From the NCBI RefSeq assembly GCF_030227115.1, contig NZ_JASSUA010000001.1, positions 1,488,001 to 1,552,000 on the forward strand: a DNA stretch of 64,000 nucleotides. Direction: 5' to 3'. Both the position numbers and the translations under genes were made by a program. Shown piece after piece: positions 18,248-28,908 of the stretch (its first letter is position 1; each line of letters begins with the position of its first letter). The notes beneath the pieces are model-generated. The model saw only the letters and a program-made list of their open reading frames with translations. It was not told the origin of the DNA and searched no databases. Origin of the DNA: Marinobacter sp. SS13-12 (GTDB taxonomy: Bacteria; Pseudomonadota; Gammaproteobacteria; Pseudomonadales; Oleiphilaceae).

Positions 18248-19703
18248 TGCCGGGGCGGTCGACACCGGTCGCAAGGTGTGGCGCCTGGTGCCGTCGTCGC
18301 TCCTTGGTCGCATCCTGCTGCTGACACTGCTGGCAATGGGTGTTGCCCAGGTGGTTTCGAGTGTGATCTGGGTGGGCACCTTCCGTGCCCAGCAGGTGGA
18401 GGGACTGGTCAATACCACCCGCAATCTTGCCTCTTCAGCGGCGGCAACCACTCAGTTCTTCAAGTCTCTGCCACTGCAATACCGGCATATTGTGCTGGAC
18501 CAGCTGAGAGATATGGGTGGGTCCCGATTCTTCGTCTCCCTGAATGACAAGCGCATCAATATGCGTGCGCTGCCAGACAGTGAACGCAAGCGGCTGGTCA
18601 CAGAGGAAGTCGAGGCGGTGCTCAGGAGCAGGCTCGGGAAATCCACCAACCTGTACGTTGAGTTTGTTCACCCTGATGACCTGCGAATCCTCAATACCCA
18701 ACTGCCACTGGATGCATTACCCAAATCCTGGGCTCACCACGCACTGACCCTCGAGCCTATCAAACCCCCCGTGCTGGTCACCCAGGTGGAAGTGGCCACG
18801 GGGGAGTGGCTGTATCTGGCCTCATTGTTACCAGCACCCTATGTGTCACTGGATGACGAAAGCATCCCCGGCCAGCAGATTGTGTTTATCCTGGTGATGA
18901 TCGGCGTGCTCTTCCCGGTGCTGGCATGGCTGGTGCGTCGCCAGACCCGGCCGTTGCATAAACTGGCCAGGGCCGCGCGTGACCTGCCACTGGATGAATG
19001 CCAACCGCCATTGCGGGAACAGGGCAGTGCTGAAATTGTCGCCGTTACCCGGGGGTTCAATACCATGCACCGTCGTCTGCAGAGTTACATCAGCGACCGT
19101 GACCAGCTGTTCCGGGCAATCTCCCACGACCTTAAAACGCCGATCACAAGGCTGCGCCTGCGTGCCGATCTGATTGAGGATGACACCATTCGCGAACGGC
19201 TAGAAAGCGATCTTCAGGAACTGGAGTTGCTGGTAAAAGGTGCCCTCCAGAGCATGAAGGACACGGACATTCATGAGAATGTCGAACTCGTTGATATTGA
19301 TGGCATGTTGCGTCGAATGGCGGAAGCCTACACCGGCGACAGCCCTCGCATTGTCGTGGAGGGAACCTGTGTCCCGTATCGCGGCAAGCCCCTGGCGCTG
19401 AAGCGCTGCCTGGGCAACTTGATGGATAATGCGGTCAAGTACGGGGAGTCGGCAACCATCTGCGTGGAAGACTCTCCCGAACAGCTGGTTATTCATGTTC
19501 GCGATCATGGGCCAGGTATTCCCGAGGCAGAGCTGGATCGGATTTTCGAGCCCTATTACCGCCTGGGTCAGGAACACCGGAAGGGCCATGGCCTGGGGCT
19601 CGGGATTGCCCGCAACATTGCTCAGAGCCATGGTGGCGACCTTGAAATTGCCAACTGGTCAGGCGGTGGCCTGGACGTGACACTCTCGCTTCCTCGACAT
19701 TGA
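18234..19703 (+). CDS. gtrS: Sensor histidine kinase, GtrS-like
   Basis: Membrane kinase of 489 residues: first helix about 23-48, periplasmic sensor loop about 50-210, second helix about 212-232, then HAMP. The phosphorylated His is in 'FRAISHDLKTPITRLRLRADL' (about residue 300). ATP-binding boxes follow: 'LGNLMDNAVKYG', 'RDHGPGIPEAELDRIFEPYYR' and 'GHGLGLGIARNIAQSHGG'. Translationally coupled to the response regulator. By analogy with Pseudomonas GtrS it would sense a glucose-derived sugar acid in the periplasm; the ligand here is unknown. Confidence 0.82.
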   Translation: MPRNDAGAVDTGRKVWRLVPSSLLGRILLLTLLAMGVAQVVSSVIWVGTFRAQQVEGLVNTTRNLASSAAATTQFFKSLPLQYRHIVLDQLRDMGGSRFFVSLNDKRINMRALPDSERKRLVTEEVEAVLRSRLGKSTNLYVEFVHPDDLRILNTQLPLDALPKSWAHHALTLEPIKPPVLVTQVEVATGEWLYLASLLPAPYVSLDDESIPGQQIVFILVMIGVLFPVLAWLVRRQTRPLHKLARAARDLPLDECQPPLREQGSAEIVAVTRGFNTMHRRLQSYISDRDQLFRAISHDLKTPITRLRLRADLIEDDTIRERLESDLQELELLVKGALQSMKDTDIHENVELVDIDGMLRRMAEAYTGDSPRIVVEGTCVPYRGKPLALKRCLGNLMDNAVKYGESATICVEDSPEQLVIHVRDHGPGIPEAELDRIFEPYYRLGQEHRKGHGLGLGIARNIAQSHGGDLEIANWSGGGLDVTLSLPRH

Positions 19704-19710
19704 GATTTCA

Positions 19711-19730
19711 ATGTAACAACCATGTTACAT
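19711..19730. promoter_or_regulatory. Inverted repeat upstream of porin gene, candidate operator
   Basis: ATGTAAC, six bases, GTTACAT: perfect 7-bp arms, 84 bases before the porin start and directly after the kinase gene. It is the only strong dyad in this gap, so it is a candidate binding site for the adjacent response regulator or a sugar-responsive repressor. Confidence 0.4.
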
Positions 19731-19774
19731 CGGTCTTTCAGTTTGATACGTTCCCGTTTCGGGTATTGCCATAG

Positions 19775-21250
<1,476 letters not shown>

Positions 21251-21289
21251 TATCGAGCCGGGTCTTCCCAACAAAAACAAGGAGTGATT

Positions 21290-22549
21290 ATGAAAACCTT
21301 CAAGCGTCATCTTACTGCCCTGGCGGTGTCTGCCGCCCTGATGCCAACCGCGGCCGTCCAGGCCGGTGAAGTGGAAGTCCTGCACTGGTGGACTGCCGGT
21401 GGCGAAGCGCGGGCTGCTGCTGCGCTGAAAAAAATGATGGAAGAACAGGGCCACACCTGGAAAGACTTCGCGGTAGCCGGCGGCGGTGGGGAAGCCGCCA
21501 TGACCGTGCTGAAAACCCGCGCCGTATCCGGTAATCCACCTGCGGCGGCCCAGATCAAGGGCCTGGACATTCGTGAATGGGCGGAGCTGGGTTTTCTGAC
21601 CAGCCTGGACAGTGTCGCCGAATCCGAGAACTGGGATCAGCTTATTCCGCCGATGATTTCCGATGTCATGAAATACGAAGGTGAGTATGTAGCCGTGCCG
21701 GTGAACGTGCACCGGGTGAACTGGCTGTGGGTGAACCCGAAGGTGATGGAAGACGTCGGTGTTGAAGTTCCCACCACGCTGGACGAGTTTTTCGAAGTGG
21801 CCGACAAGCTCAAGGCCGAGGGCTACATTCCCCTGGCGCACGGAGGTCAGCCCTGGCAGGACGCTACCGTGTTCGACGCGGTGGCACTGGCGGAACTGGG
21901 ACCCGACGACTACCGCAAGGCGTTTGTAGACCACGACATGGATGTGATCAACAGCGAAAAGATGGAAGAGGTCTTCGCTCAGTTCGCCAGGGTGATGAGC
22001 TATGTGGATGACGATGCCGCCGGCCGCGACTGGAATACGGCCACCGGCATGGTGATTCGCGGCGAGGCGGCCATGCAGATTATGGGCGACTGGGCCAAGG
22101 GTGAATTCACTGCAGCGGAACTGACGCCTGGTGAAGACTACCTGTGTGCGCCAGCGCCGGGCACTGAAGGCCAGTTCACCTTTAACGTCGATTCCTTCGC
22201 CATGTTCAGCCTGTCGGAAGAAGAGAACATCAAGGCACAGAAGGATCTGGCACGTACCATCCTGGAACCTGAATTCCAGACCCTGTTCAACCAGAACAAG
22301 GGCTCCATTCCGGTACGTACTGACATGGATATGGGGGCATTTGACACCTGTGCCCAGGCGTCGATGGACACGTTCAAGTCCAGTGCCGATGACGGCGGTC
22401 TGGTACCGAGCTTCTCCCATGGCCTGGCGACCACAAGCTACATCCAGGGCCAGATCTTCGATGTGGTCACCAACTTCGTCAACTCCAACAACCCGGACCC
22501 GGCAAAAACCACGGACCAGTTGGCAGCCGCCATCCAGTCCGCCATGTAA
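21290..22549 (+). CDS. gtsA: Sugar ABC transporter periplasmic binding protein, GtsA-like
   Basis: Family-1 solute-binding protein of 419 residues with signal peptide (ends near TAAVQAGE). 'VEVLHWWTAGGEARAAAALKKMM' and 'TFNVDSFAMFSL' are characteristic of glucose/mannose-binding GtsA proteins. The leader 'acaaaaacaaggagt' before the ATG is the same as before the porin gene. Followed by a strong hairpin and then the permease genes. Glucose or mannose is the likely ligand from family resemblance. Confidence 0.88.
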   Translation: MKTFKRHLTALAVSAALMPTAAVQAGEVEVLHWWTAGGEARAAAALKKMMEEQGHTWKDFAVAGGGGEAAMTVLKTRAVSGNPPAAAQIKGLDIREWAELGFLTSLDSVAESENWDQLIPPMISDVMKYEGEYVAVPVNVHRVNWLWVNPKVMEDVGVEVPTTLDEFFEVADKLKAEGYIPLAHGGQPWQDATVFDAVALAELGPDDYRKAFVDHDMDVINSEKMEEVFAQFARVMSYVDDDAAGRDWNTATGMVIRGEAAMQIMGDWAKGEFTAAELTPGEDYLCAPAPGTEGQFTFNVDSFAMFSLSEEENIKAQKDLARTILEPEFQTLFNQNKGSIPVRTDMDMGAFDTCAQASMDTFKSSADDGGLVPSFSHGLATTSYIQGQIFDVVTNFVNSNNPDPAKTTDQLAAAIQSAM

Positions 22550-22559
22550 TGCCGCACCA

Positions 22560-22578
22560 GGCCGCCCGGTGGGCGGCC
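22560..22578 (+). promoter_or_regulatory. Intercistronic hairpin between gtsA and gtsB
   Basis: GGCCGCCC, three-base loop, GGGCGGCC, eleven bases after the gtsA stop and without a T tract. Such hairpins often protect the binding-protein message and lower expression of the permease genes. Confidence 0.6.
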
Positions 22579-22603
22579 TTCGGGTTATTTCAGGGGATTC
22601 CTC

Positions 22604-23530
22604 ATGGAACATACTCAACGTCGCCCTGCCGGGGTGGCCCGGGCATCGTCTGGCCTGATGGATGGCCTGCAGCGCTGGCTGCCGAAGCTGGTGGTGGCGC
22701 CAACCTTCATACTGGTTGGTATTGGTATCTATGGCTACATGCTATGGACGGGCGTGTTGTCGTTTACCAATTCCAGCTTCCTGCCCAGTTATAATTTCGT
22801 CGGCCTTGACCAGTACGCCAAGCTGATGGAGAGCGAGCGCTGGCTGGTCGCATCCTGGAATCTTGCGATTTTCGGGGGGCTTTTCATTGGCATTTGTTTG
22901 CTGATTGGCGTTGTACTGGCCATCTTCCTGGACCAGCGCATCCGCCAGGAAGGCGCTATAAGAACGATCTATCTCTACCCCATGGCATTGTCCATGATCG
23001 TCACCGGCACGGTCTGGCGATGGATTCTGAATCCGAGCCTGGGGCTGGAAAAGCTGATGCACGACTGGGGCTGGACCTCGTTCAGTTTTGACTGGCTGGT
23101 AAATTCCGATTTTGCCATCTACACCATCGTGATGGCCGCCGTATGGCAGGCTTCCGGCTTTGTCATGGCTCTGTTTCTGGCTGGCCTGCGGGGCGTTGAT
23201 CCATCCATTATTCGCGCTGCAAGAGTGGATGGCGCCAGCCTGCCGGTGATTTACTGGAAAATCATCCTGCCCTCCCTGCGGCCGGTTTTCTTCAGCTCCG
23301 TGATGGTGCTGGCCCACATCGCCATCAAGAGTTTTGACCTGGTGATGGCCATGACCTCTGGTGGGCCAGGCTATTCCACCGATCTGCCTGCAGTGTTCAT
23401 GTACGCCCACACCTTTACCCGCGGCCAGATGGGCCTGGGCTCTGCCAGCGCCATGCTGATGTTGGGTGCCATTCTCGCGCTGCTGGTGCCGTACTTGTAT
23501 TCCGAACTGAGGGAGAAGCGCCATGACTGA
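22604..23530 (+). CDS. gtsB: Sugar ABC transporter permease, GtsB-like
   Basis: Inner-membrane permease of 308 residues with about six helices. The EAA-type coupling loop reads 'RAARVDGASLPVIYWKIILPSLRP' (about 204-227). AGGGGA precedes the ATG. Overlaps gtsC by eight bases. First of the two heterodimeric channel subunits. Confidence 0.9.
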   Translation: MEHTQRRPAGVARASSGLMDGLQRWLPKLVVAPTFILVGIGIYGYMLWTGVLSFTNSSFLPSYNFVGLDQYAKLMESERWLVASWNLAIFGGLFIGICLLIGVVLAIFLDQRIRQEGAIRTIYLYPMALSMIVTGTVWRWILNPSLGLEKLMHDWGWTSFSFDWLVNSDFAIYTIVMAAVWQASGFVMALFLAGLRGVDPSIIRAARVDGASLPVIYWKIILPSLRPVFFSSVMVLAHIAIKSFDLVMAMTSGGPGYSTDLPAVFMYAHTFTRGQMGLGSASAMLMLGAILALLVPYLYSELREKRHD

Positions 23531-24392
23531 TGTGGTTCGTACCGGGTTTCGTCCCAGCCGTATTGCCATATACGGAGTGCTGCTGCTGGCGTGTCTGGTG
23601 TACCTGATTCCGCTGATCATCATGCTGATTACCAGCTTCAAGACGCCAATGGATATCCGCACCGGCAACCTGCTGGCACTGCCCACCGACTGGACCGTTA
23701 TGGGCTGGACCAAGGCCTGGTCCGGGGCCTGTACCGGTGTGCAATGCGACGGGGTCAAAGGGTACTTCTGGAATTCGTTCAAGATGACCGTGCCTGCGGT
23801 GCTGATTTCCACACTGCTGGGTGCCTTTAACGGTTACGTGCTGTCCAAGTGGAAGTTCAAGGGCTCTGACCTGATGTTCGGCATGCTGCTGTTTGGTTGC
23901 TTTGTGCCGTTCCAGGTTGTGCTGCTGCCCATGGCGGCCACCCTGGGCAAACTCGGGCTGGCGAACACGACAACCGGGCTGGTACTGGTTCACGTTATTT
24001 ACGGAGTGGCGTTTACCACACTGTTTTTCCGTAACTATTACGTGGCCATTCCCGATGCCCTGATCAAGGCCGCGCGGCTGGACGGGGCCGGCTTCTTTAC
24101 CATCTTCTTCCGCATCCTGCTGCCCCTGTCCACGCCGATTTTCATGGTGTCGCTGATCTGGCAGTTCACCCAGATCTGGAACGACTTCCTCTTCGGGGTG
24201 GTCTTCGCCAGTGGCGACAGCCAGCCCATAACGGTGGCCCTGAACAATCTGGTGAACACCAGTACCGGGGTGAAGGAATACAACGTGGATATGGCCGCCG
24301 CCATGATCGCCGCGCTGCCAACACTGGTGGTGTACATCGTGGCAGGCAAGTACTTCATACGCGGCCTGACGGCCGGCTCGGTTAAAGGGTAG
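23523..24392 (+). CDS. gtsC: Sugar ABC transporter permease, GtsC-like
   Basis: Second permease, 289 residues, about six helices; coupling loop 'KAARLDGAGFFTIFFRILLPLSTP' (about 180-203). It carries the insertion 'WSGACTGVQCDGVKGYFWNSF' between helices 1 and 2, seen in GtsC-type proteins. Ends eight bases before the ATPase gene. Confidence 0.9.
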   Translation: MTDVVRTGFRPSRIAIYGVLLLACLVYLIPLIIMLITSFKTPMDIRTGNLLALPTDWTVMGWTKAWSGACTGVQCDGVKGYFWNSFKMTVPAVLISTLLGAFNGYVLSKWKFKGSDLMFGMLLFGCFVPFQVVLLPMAATLGKLGLANTTTGLVLVHVIYGVAFTTLFFRNYYVAIPDALIKAARLDGAGFFTIFFRILLPLSTPIFMVSLIWQFTQIWNDFLFGVVFASGDSQPITVALNNLVNTSTGVKEYNVDMAAAMIAALPTLVVYIVAGKYFIRGLTAGSVKG

Positions 24393-24399
24393 AACAACA

Positions 24400-25518
24400 A
24401 TGGCACAACTTGAACTGCGGGACATCCGCAAGACTTACGCAGGCGCCCTGGACGAGACCCTCAAGGGCATCAACATAGACATCGCATCCGGCGAGTTCCT
24501 GACCCTGGTCGGACCATCGGGCTGCGGCAAATCCACACTGATGAACAGCATCGCCGGCCTGGAAACCATCACCGGCGGGTCGATTGTGGTGGATGGCAAG
24601 GACATCTCGGGCATGGAGCCGAAGGACCGTGACATCGCCATGGTGTTCCAGTCCTACGCGCTCTATCCCACCATGTCGGTGCGTGAGAACATCGCATTTG
24701 GCCTCAAGATTCGCGGCATGCCGAAAGAGGAAATCCGCCAGGAAGTGGAGCGGGTTGCCGACCTGCTGCAGATATCCCCGTTGTTGGACAAGAAGCCCTC
24801 GCGGCTTTCCGGTGGCCAACAACAGCGCGTGGCCATGGGGCGGGCGTTGGCCCGCAGGCCCAAGATCTACCTGTTCGACGAGCCCCTTTCCAACCTGGAC
24901 GCCAAGCTGCGGGTGGAAATGCGTACCGAGATCAAGAAGCTGCATCAGCGCCTGAAAACCACCATCGTGTACGTCACCCACGACCAGATCGAGGCCATGA
25001 CCCTGGCGGACAGGATCGCGGTGCTCAAAGACGGCGAGCTGCAGCAACTGGGAACACCAAAGGAAGTCTACGACACCCCGGAGAATCTGTTCGTCGCCAG
25101 CTTCATGGGGTCGCCTTCCATGAGCTTTATTGGTGTGACCGTTGAAAAATCGGAGGCGAGCCTGTCAGTGACGGTTGAAGGAAGCGACGGCCGCACACTG
25201 GCTTTGCCGGCGCCGGAGCATCTGGAAAGCTGGGCCGGCAAACGGGTGGTACTCGGCATCCGCCCGGAACACATAAGCCAGCCTGACGAACAGAAAAGGG
25301 ATAGCCGGATGGTGGCAGAGGGCAGGTTCACGGTGGAAGTCACCGAACCGACCGGGCCAGACGTGCTCGCGATCATCCGCCTTAACGGAATTGATGTGCA
25401 GTGCCGGCTGGATGCAGAACACCCAGTCAACTGGGGCGAAGAGGCCGAACTGATGTTCGATATGAGAAAAGTCGTGTTCTTCGATCCGGAGAGCGAGAAA
25501 CGCATCCGCCCGCAATAA
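24400..25518 (+). CDS. gtsD: Sugar ABC transporter ATPase (MalK/UgpC/MsmX type)
   Basis: ATP-binding subunit of 372 residues: Walker A 'GPSGCGKST' (about 37-45), signature 'LSGGQQQRVAMGRAL', Walker B 'IYLFDEPLSNLDA', switch His in 'VTHDQ'. The C-terminal third (about 240-372) is the regulatory OB-fold (TOBE) domain of sugar-type ATPases. Last gene of the uptake operon. Confidence 0.92.
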   Translation: MAQLELRDIRKTYAGALDETLKGINIDIASGEFLTLVGPSGCGKSTLMNSIAGLETITGGSIVVDGKDISGMEPKDRDIAMVFQSYALYPTMSVRENIAFGLKIRGMPKEEIRQEVERVADLLQISPLLDKKPSRLSGGQQQRVAMGRALARRPKIYLFDEPLSNLDAKLRVEMRTEIKKLHQRLKTTIVYVTHDQIEAMTLADRIAVLKDGELQQLGTPKEVYDTPENLFVASFMGSPSMSFIGVTVEKSEASLSVTVEGSDGRTLALPAPEHLESWAGKRVVLGIRPEHISQPDEQKRDSRMVAEGRFTVEVTEPTGPDVLAIIRLNGIDVQCRLDAEHPVNWGEEAELMFDMRKVVFFDPESEKRIRPQ

Positions 25519-25523
25519 CGGGT

Positions 25524-25538
25524 CGAAGAGAGTCTTCG
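25524..25538. terminator. Small hairpin between gtsD and photolyase gene
   Basis: CGAAGA, three bases, TCTTCG in the 21-base gap between convergent stops. Short and without a T tract, so only a weak terminator candidate. Confidence 0.3.
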
Positions 25539-25539
25539 C

Positions 25540-27072
25540 TCAGAGCTGCTCCAGCCGTGCCAGCAAGTCATCGGCCCGCTGGAGCAGCGCCCCTCGCCTC
25601 TCAGGCTTCTGCCTGTCCCAGTTGCGGTACATCATCCCCATGCGCGGGTTATTGGCGAAATCCTCCCGGTGCCGGTCGATGAAATGCCAGTACAGGGCAT
25701 TGAACGGACAGGCATCCTCTTCCGTGGATTTATTCACCTTGTAGTGGCAGTTGTTGCAATGGTTCGACATCCGCTGGATGTACTTGCCGCTGGCGGCGTA
25801 AGGTTTCGAGCCCAGGTAGCCGCCGTCGGCGTGCATCACCATGCCGAGCACGTTGGGCAACTCGACCCAGTCATAGGCATCGGCGTACACAGCCAGGTAC
25901 CAGTCACAGATCTCCTCCGGTTTTACGCCAGCCAACAGCGCAAAATTGCCGGTGACCATCAGCCGTTGAATGTGATGTGCGTAGGCGTTGCGGCGGGTGG
26001 CATCAATGGCCTTGTGCATGCAGCGCATCTTCGTTTCGCCGGTCCAGTAGAACCAGGGCAGGGCGCGGGTATTGCCAAGCCGGTTTTCCCTGGCGTACTC
26101 CGGCATATTCATCCAGTAGATCCCCCGCACAAACTCCCGCCAGCCCAGAATTTGCCGGATAAACCCCTCCACCGCATTGATAGGTGCACGCCCGGCATAC
26201 CAGGCCTGCGCTGCTGCCTCGCACACGGCGAGCGGATCCAAAAGACCGCAATTGATGTAGGGAGACAGAATGGAATGGAACAGCCAGTCCTCGTCATCGG
26301 ACATGGCGTCCTGAAAATCGCCAAAACAGGGTAGGGCGAAATCGATGAAGTAATCCAGCGCCTGCTCTGCGTCCTCCGGCGTCACGGCAAAATGAAAGTC
26401 CTCCATAGTGCCAAAATGACTGGTGAAATGCGCTTCCACCAGAGCAATTACCTCCTGCGTCACCTTATCGGGCTCCACACGAAATGGAGCGGGGGCCGCT
26501 GGCTTGCCGGTCCATTTGCGCCGGTTATCGGCATCAAAATTCCACTGTCCACCCTCGGGCTTGCCATCGGAAGTCATCAACAAGCCGGTTTTTCGCCGCA
26601 TTTCCCGGTAGAAGAACTCCATTCGCAGCTGTTTCCGACCCTCCGCCCAGTCCGCAAATTCCTGTTTGCTGGCGATGAAACGGGTATCCGGGCGGATCTC
26701 CACAGGAACTCCAAGCCATTCATGCCACTGACCGATCTGTTCATGCAGCCGCCACTCGCCGCATTCCGTGGTGATCACTCTGTCCGCGCCGGTCTCCTTG
26801 AGCTGGCGGGCGATGACCGACTCCAGGCTCCGGGCATCGTTGTCCGGATGGTATGCCTGGTAGTGAACCTGCCAGCCATCGGCTTCCAGGCGATGGGCGA
26901 AATGGCGCATGGCACTGAACAGCAGGACCAGTTTTTTCTTGTGGTGATTGGTATAGCTCGCCTCGTCATGGACCTCTGCCATCACGACTCTGTCTCGTTC
27001 CCGATCCGCGCCGTCCAGAGCACTGATATCAGTCGTTAATTGGTCACCAAGAATCAGAATCAGGTTTGGCAT
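25540..27072 (-). CDS. FeS-type cryptochrome/photolyase (CryPro/PhrB family)
   Basis: Flavoprotein of 510 residues related to bacterial (6-4) photolyases with an iron-sulfur cluster. 'LILILGDQL' opens the Rossmann-like antenna domain; 'INAVEGFIRQILGWREFVRGIYWM' and 'WVELPNVLGMVMHADGGYLGSKPYAASGKYI' belong to the FAD domain. Four cluster cysteines can be placed: MRCMHKAID, NHCNNCHYK (two) and DACPFNALYW, as in Agrobacterium PhrB. Start 27072 is chosen for 'MPNLILILGDQ'; the longer frame runs through a repeat element. Likely repairs (6-4) photoproducts or senses blue light. Confidence 0.88.
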   Translation of the reverse strand: MPNLILILGDQLTTDISALDGADRERDRVVMAEVHDEASYTNHHKKKLVLLFSAMRHFAHRLEADGWQVHYQAYHPDNDARSLESVIARQLKETGADRVITTECGEWRLHEQIGQWHEWLGVPVEIRPDTRFIASKQEFADWAEGRKQLRMEFFYREMRRKTGLLMTSDGKPEGGQWNFDADNRRKWTGKPAAPAPFRVEPDKVTQEVIALVEAHFTSHFGTMEDFHFAVTPEDAEQALDYFIDFALPCFGDFQDAMSDDEDWLFHSILSPYINCGLLDPLAVCEAAAQAWYAGRAPINAVEGFIRQILGWREFVRGIYWMNMPEYARENRLGNTRALPWFYWTGETKMRCMHKAIDATRRNAYAHHIQRLMVTGNFALLAGVKPEEICDWYLAVYADAYDWVELPNVLGMVMHADGGYLGSKPYAASGKYIQRMSNHCNNCHYKVNKSTEEDACPFNALYWHFIDRHREDFANNPRMGMMYRNWDRQKPERRGALLQRADDLLARLEQL

Positions 27073-27126
27073 GGCGGAAGCTGTCCTCCGTTTTCGGGTT
27101 TGCGGCCTGGCAGAATAGTCAGGTTG

Positions 27127-27227
27127 GCGGAGGGAATGCCCTGCCAAAATCGTGCGGAGCCATGGATGGCGGAGCCGAGCGTACAGGGACGTATTCACAG
27201 CGTATTTTGGCAGGGCATTCCCTCCGC
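27127..27227. repeat. 101-bp element bounded by 24-bp perfect inverted repeats
   Basis: Outer arms 27127-27150 and 27204-27227 are exact reverse complements (arm begins gcggagggaatgccctgcc). Inside lie GCCAT-gg-ATGGC (27160-27171) and a GGAGCC direct repeat. It holds no gene. The form fits a dispersed intergenic repeat or MITE-like unit; I recall similar text in other marine gammaproteobacteria but could not check. The gap 27073-27421 otherwise holds only the hemN promoter. Confidence 0.65.
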
Positions 27228-27334
27228 TAACCGGGCGCCAGACACCAAATACTCCCCAAAAGGGGTAGCAGGGATACGCCAAGAGCCCAAGGGTGGTTCA
27301 TAGCGCGGACTGGTAAACTGAATTCATCGGTCAG

Positions 27335-27376
27335 CTGACTCGCATCAAAATGCGTAGCACCGGAGTGTCCTAGAAT
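27335..27376 (+). promoter_or_regulatory. FNR/ANR-type box and -10 element of hemN
   Basis: CTGAC-N4-ATCAA at 27335-27348 (consensus TTGAT-N4-ATCAA, right half perfect). TAGAAT at 27371-27376 lies exactly where a -10 belongs if the box is centred at -41.5 (class II), with transcription starting near 27383. Anaerobic activation of hemN by FNR/ANR is well known in proteobacteria. Confidence 0.6.
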
Positions 27377-27421
27377 GACGACATCTTCCGGATGACCCCC
27401 ATATTCGACCCCAGAGCTCTT

Positions 27422-28843
27422 ATGATGACTTCGACCTCCGCCCTGAAAACCACTGAATCCACCCTCCCGGAATTCATCTGGGACGAAGCGCTGATCCGCC
27501 GCTACGACCTCAGCGGCCCGCGCTACACTTCCTATCCAACGGCAGTGGAGTTCAACCAGAACTACCCGGTGGAAGATATGGTAAAGGCAGCCGCTCGCAG
27601 CAAAGCCAGCGACCGTCCGTTGTCGCTCTACACCCACCTGCCATTCTGCGCGCACCTCTGCTATTACTGCGCCTGCAACAAGGTGATCACCAAGAAGCGC
27701 GACAAGGCCATGCCCTATGTAGAGCGGGTGCTGAAGGAAGCCGCTATCCAGTCGCGCCTGTTCGGGGCCGACCGGCCGGTGACGCAACTGCACTGGGGCG
27801 GTGGTACGCCCACCTTCCTGCCAAAGGATGTGATGGAATATCTGATGGCGGGGTACGGGGAACTGTTCAACCTGCAGACCGGTGACGACCGGGATTACAG
27901 CGTGGAAATCGACCCGCGGGAAGTGGACCAGGATACCCTGCCAACCCTCTGGGACCTGGGCTTCAACCGCATCAGCCTGGGTGTCCAGGATGTGAATCCA
28001 AAGGTTCAGAAAGCTGTTAACCGCATCCAGCCGCGGGAAATGACCGAGGCTGTGCTGAACGAAGCCCGCCGACTCGGCTTCCGCTCCATCAACCTGGATC
28101 TGATCTACGGTCTGCCACACCAGACCCCCGAGAGCTTTGCCGAAACTCTGGAAGCAGTGATCGAGATGTCACCGGACCGGCTCTCCGTGTTCAGCTACGC
28201 CCACCTGCCGGATCGCTTCTACCCGCAAACCCGGATTCTGGCGGATACCCTGCCCACACCGCAGCAGAAGCTGACCATCCTGCACAACACCATCAACCGG
28301 TTGCTGGAGGCCGGTTACGAATACATCGGCATGGACCATTTCGCCAAGCCGGATGACAGCCTGGCCGTGGCCCAGCGGGAAGGCCGGCTGCACCGGAACT
28401 TCCAGGGTTACACCACCCACTCTGAATGCGACCTGGTGTCCCTGGGTGTCTCTGCCATCGGCCAGACCGACGATGCCTACTTCCAGAACAACCACGACCT
28501 GCCATCCTGGGAAGCGGCCATTGATTCCGGCCAGTTGGCCGTTACCAAAGGCGTGAACCTGACCCGGGACGACCGCATCCGCCGCTGGGTGATCGGCCAG
28601 TTGATCTGCCAGTTCCGGCTGGATCGCAAGCTATTCGCAGAAGTGTGGCAGGAAGACCTGGACCGTTACTTCACTGATGAATTGAACCGCCTGAAGCCCA
28701 TGCTTCAGGATGAACTGATCGCGGATGACGGCAACGCGCTCCAGGTTCAGCCCGCCGGGCGGCTGTTGATCCGGGCCATCTGTCAGATCTTTGATCTGTA
28801 TCGGAAGGAAGGGGCAAGTAAACGGTTTTCTCGCATTATCTGA
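27422..28843 (+). CDS. hemN: Oxygen-independent coproporphyrinogen III dehydrogenase
   Basis: Radical SAM enzyme of 473 residues making protoporphyrinogen IX without oxygen. 'RYDLSGPRYTSYPTA' and 'YTHLPFCAHLCYYCACNK' show the CxxxCxxC cluster motif with its extra Cys, typical of HemN. Start is ambiguous: ATGs at 27392, 27422 and 27425. 27422 leaves a normal leader after the predicted transcription start near 27383 and matches usual HemN length; 27392 would leave only about nine bases. Supplies heme for the anaerobic cytochromes coded in the window. Confidence 0.93.
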   Translation: MMTSTSALKTTESTLPEFIWDEALIRRYDLSGPRYTSYPTAVEFNQNYPVEDMVKAAARSKASDRPLSLYTHLPFCAHLCYYCACNKVITKKRDKAMPYVERVLKEAAIQSRLFGADRPVTQLHWGGGTPTFLPKDVMEYLMAGYGELFNLQTGDDRDYSVEIDPREVDQDTLPTLWDLGFNRISLGVQDVNPKVQKAVNRIQPREMTEAVLNEARRLGFRSINLDLIYGLPHQTPESFAETLEAVIEMSPDRLSVFSYAHLPDRFYPQTRILADTLPTPQQKLTILHNTINRLLEAGYEYIGMDHFAKPDDSLAVAQREGRLHRNFQGYTTHSECDLVSLGVSAIGQTDDAYFQNNHDLPSWEAAIDSGQLAVTKGVNLTRDDRIRRWVIGQLICQFRLDRKLFAEVWQEDLDRYFTDELNRLKPMLQDELIADDGNALQVQPAGRLLIRAICQIFDLYRKEGASKRFSRII

Positions 28844-28860
28844 TCACACTGTACTGACAA

Positions 28861-28897
28861 AAAAGGGGCTACCAGTTATCTGGCAGCCCCTTTTTTG
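28861..28897. terminator. Bidirectional intrinsic terminator
   Basis: AAAAGGGGCT...CCAG-ttat-CTGG...AGCCCCTTTTTT between the convergent hemN and chemoreceptor genes. GC-rich stem with A run before and T run after, so it works on both strands. Confidence 0.9.
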
Positions 28898-28908
28898 GCT
28901 CCGAGGTC

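Noticed and set aside
27040..27303. 87-codon plus-strand frame upstream of hemN
   Set aside because: It runs through the inverted-repeat element and the photolyase start region, with no ribosome site and no homology.
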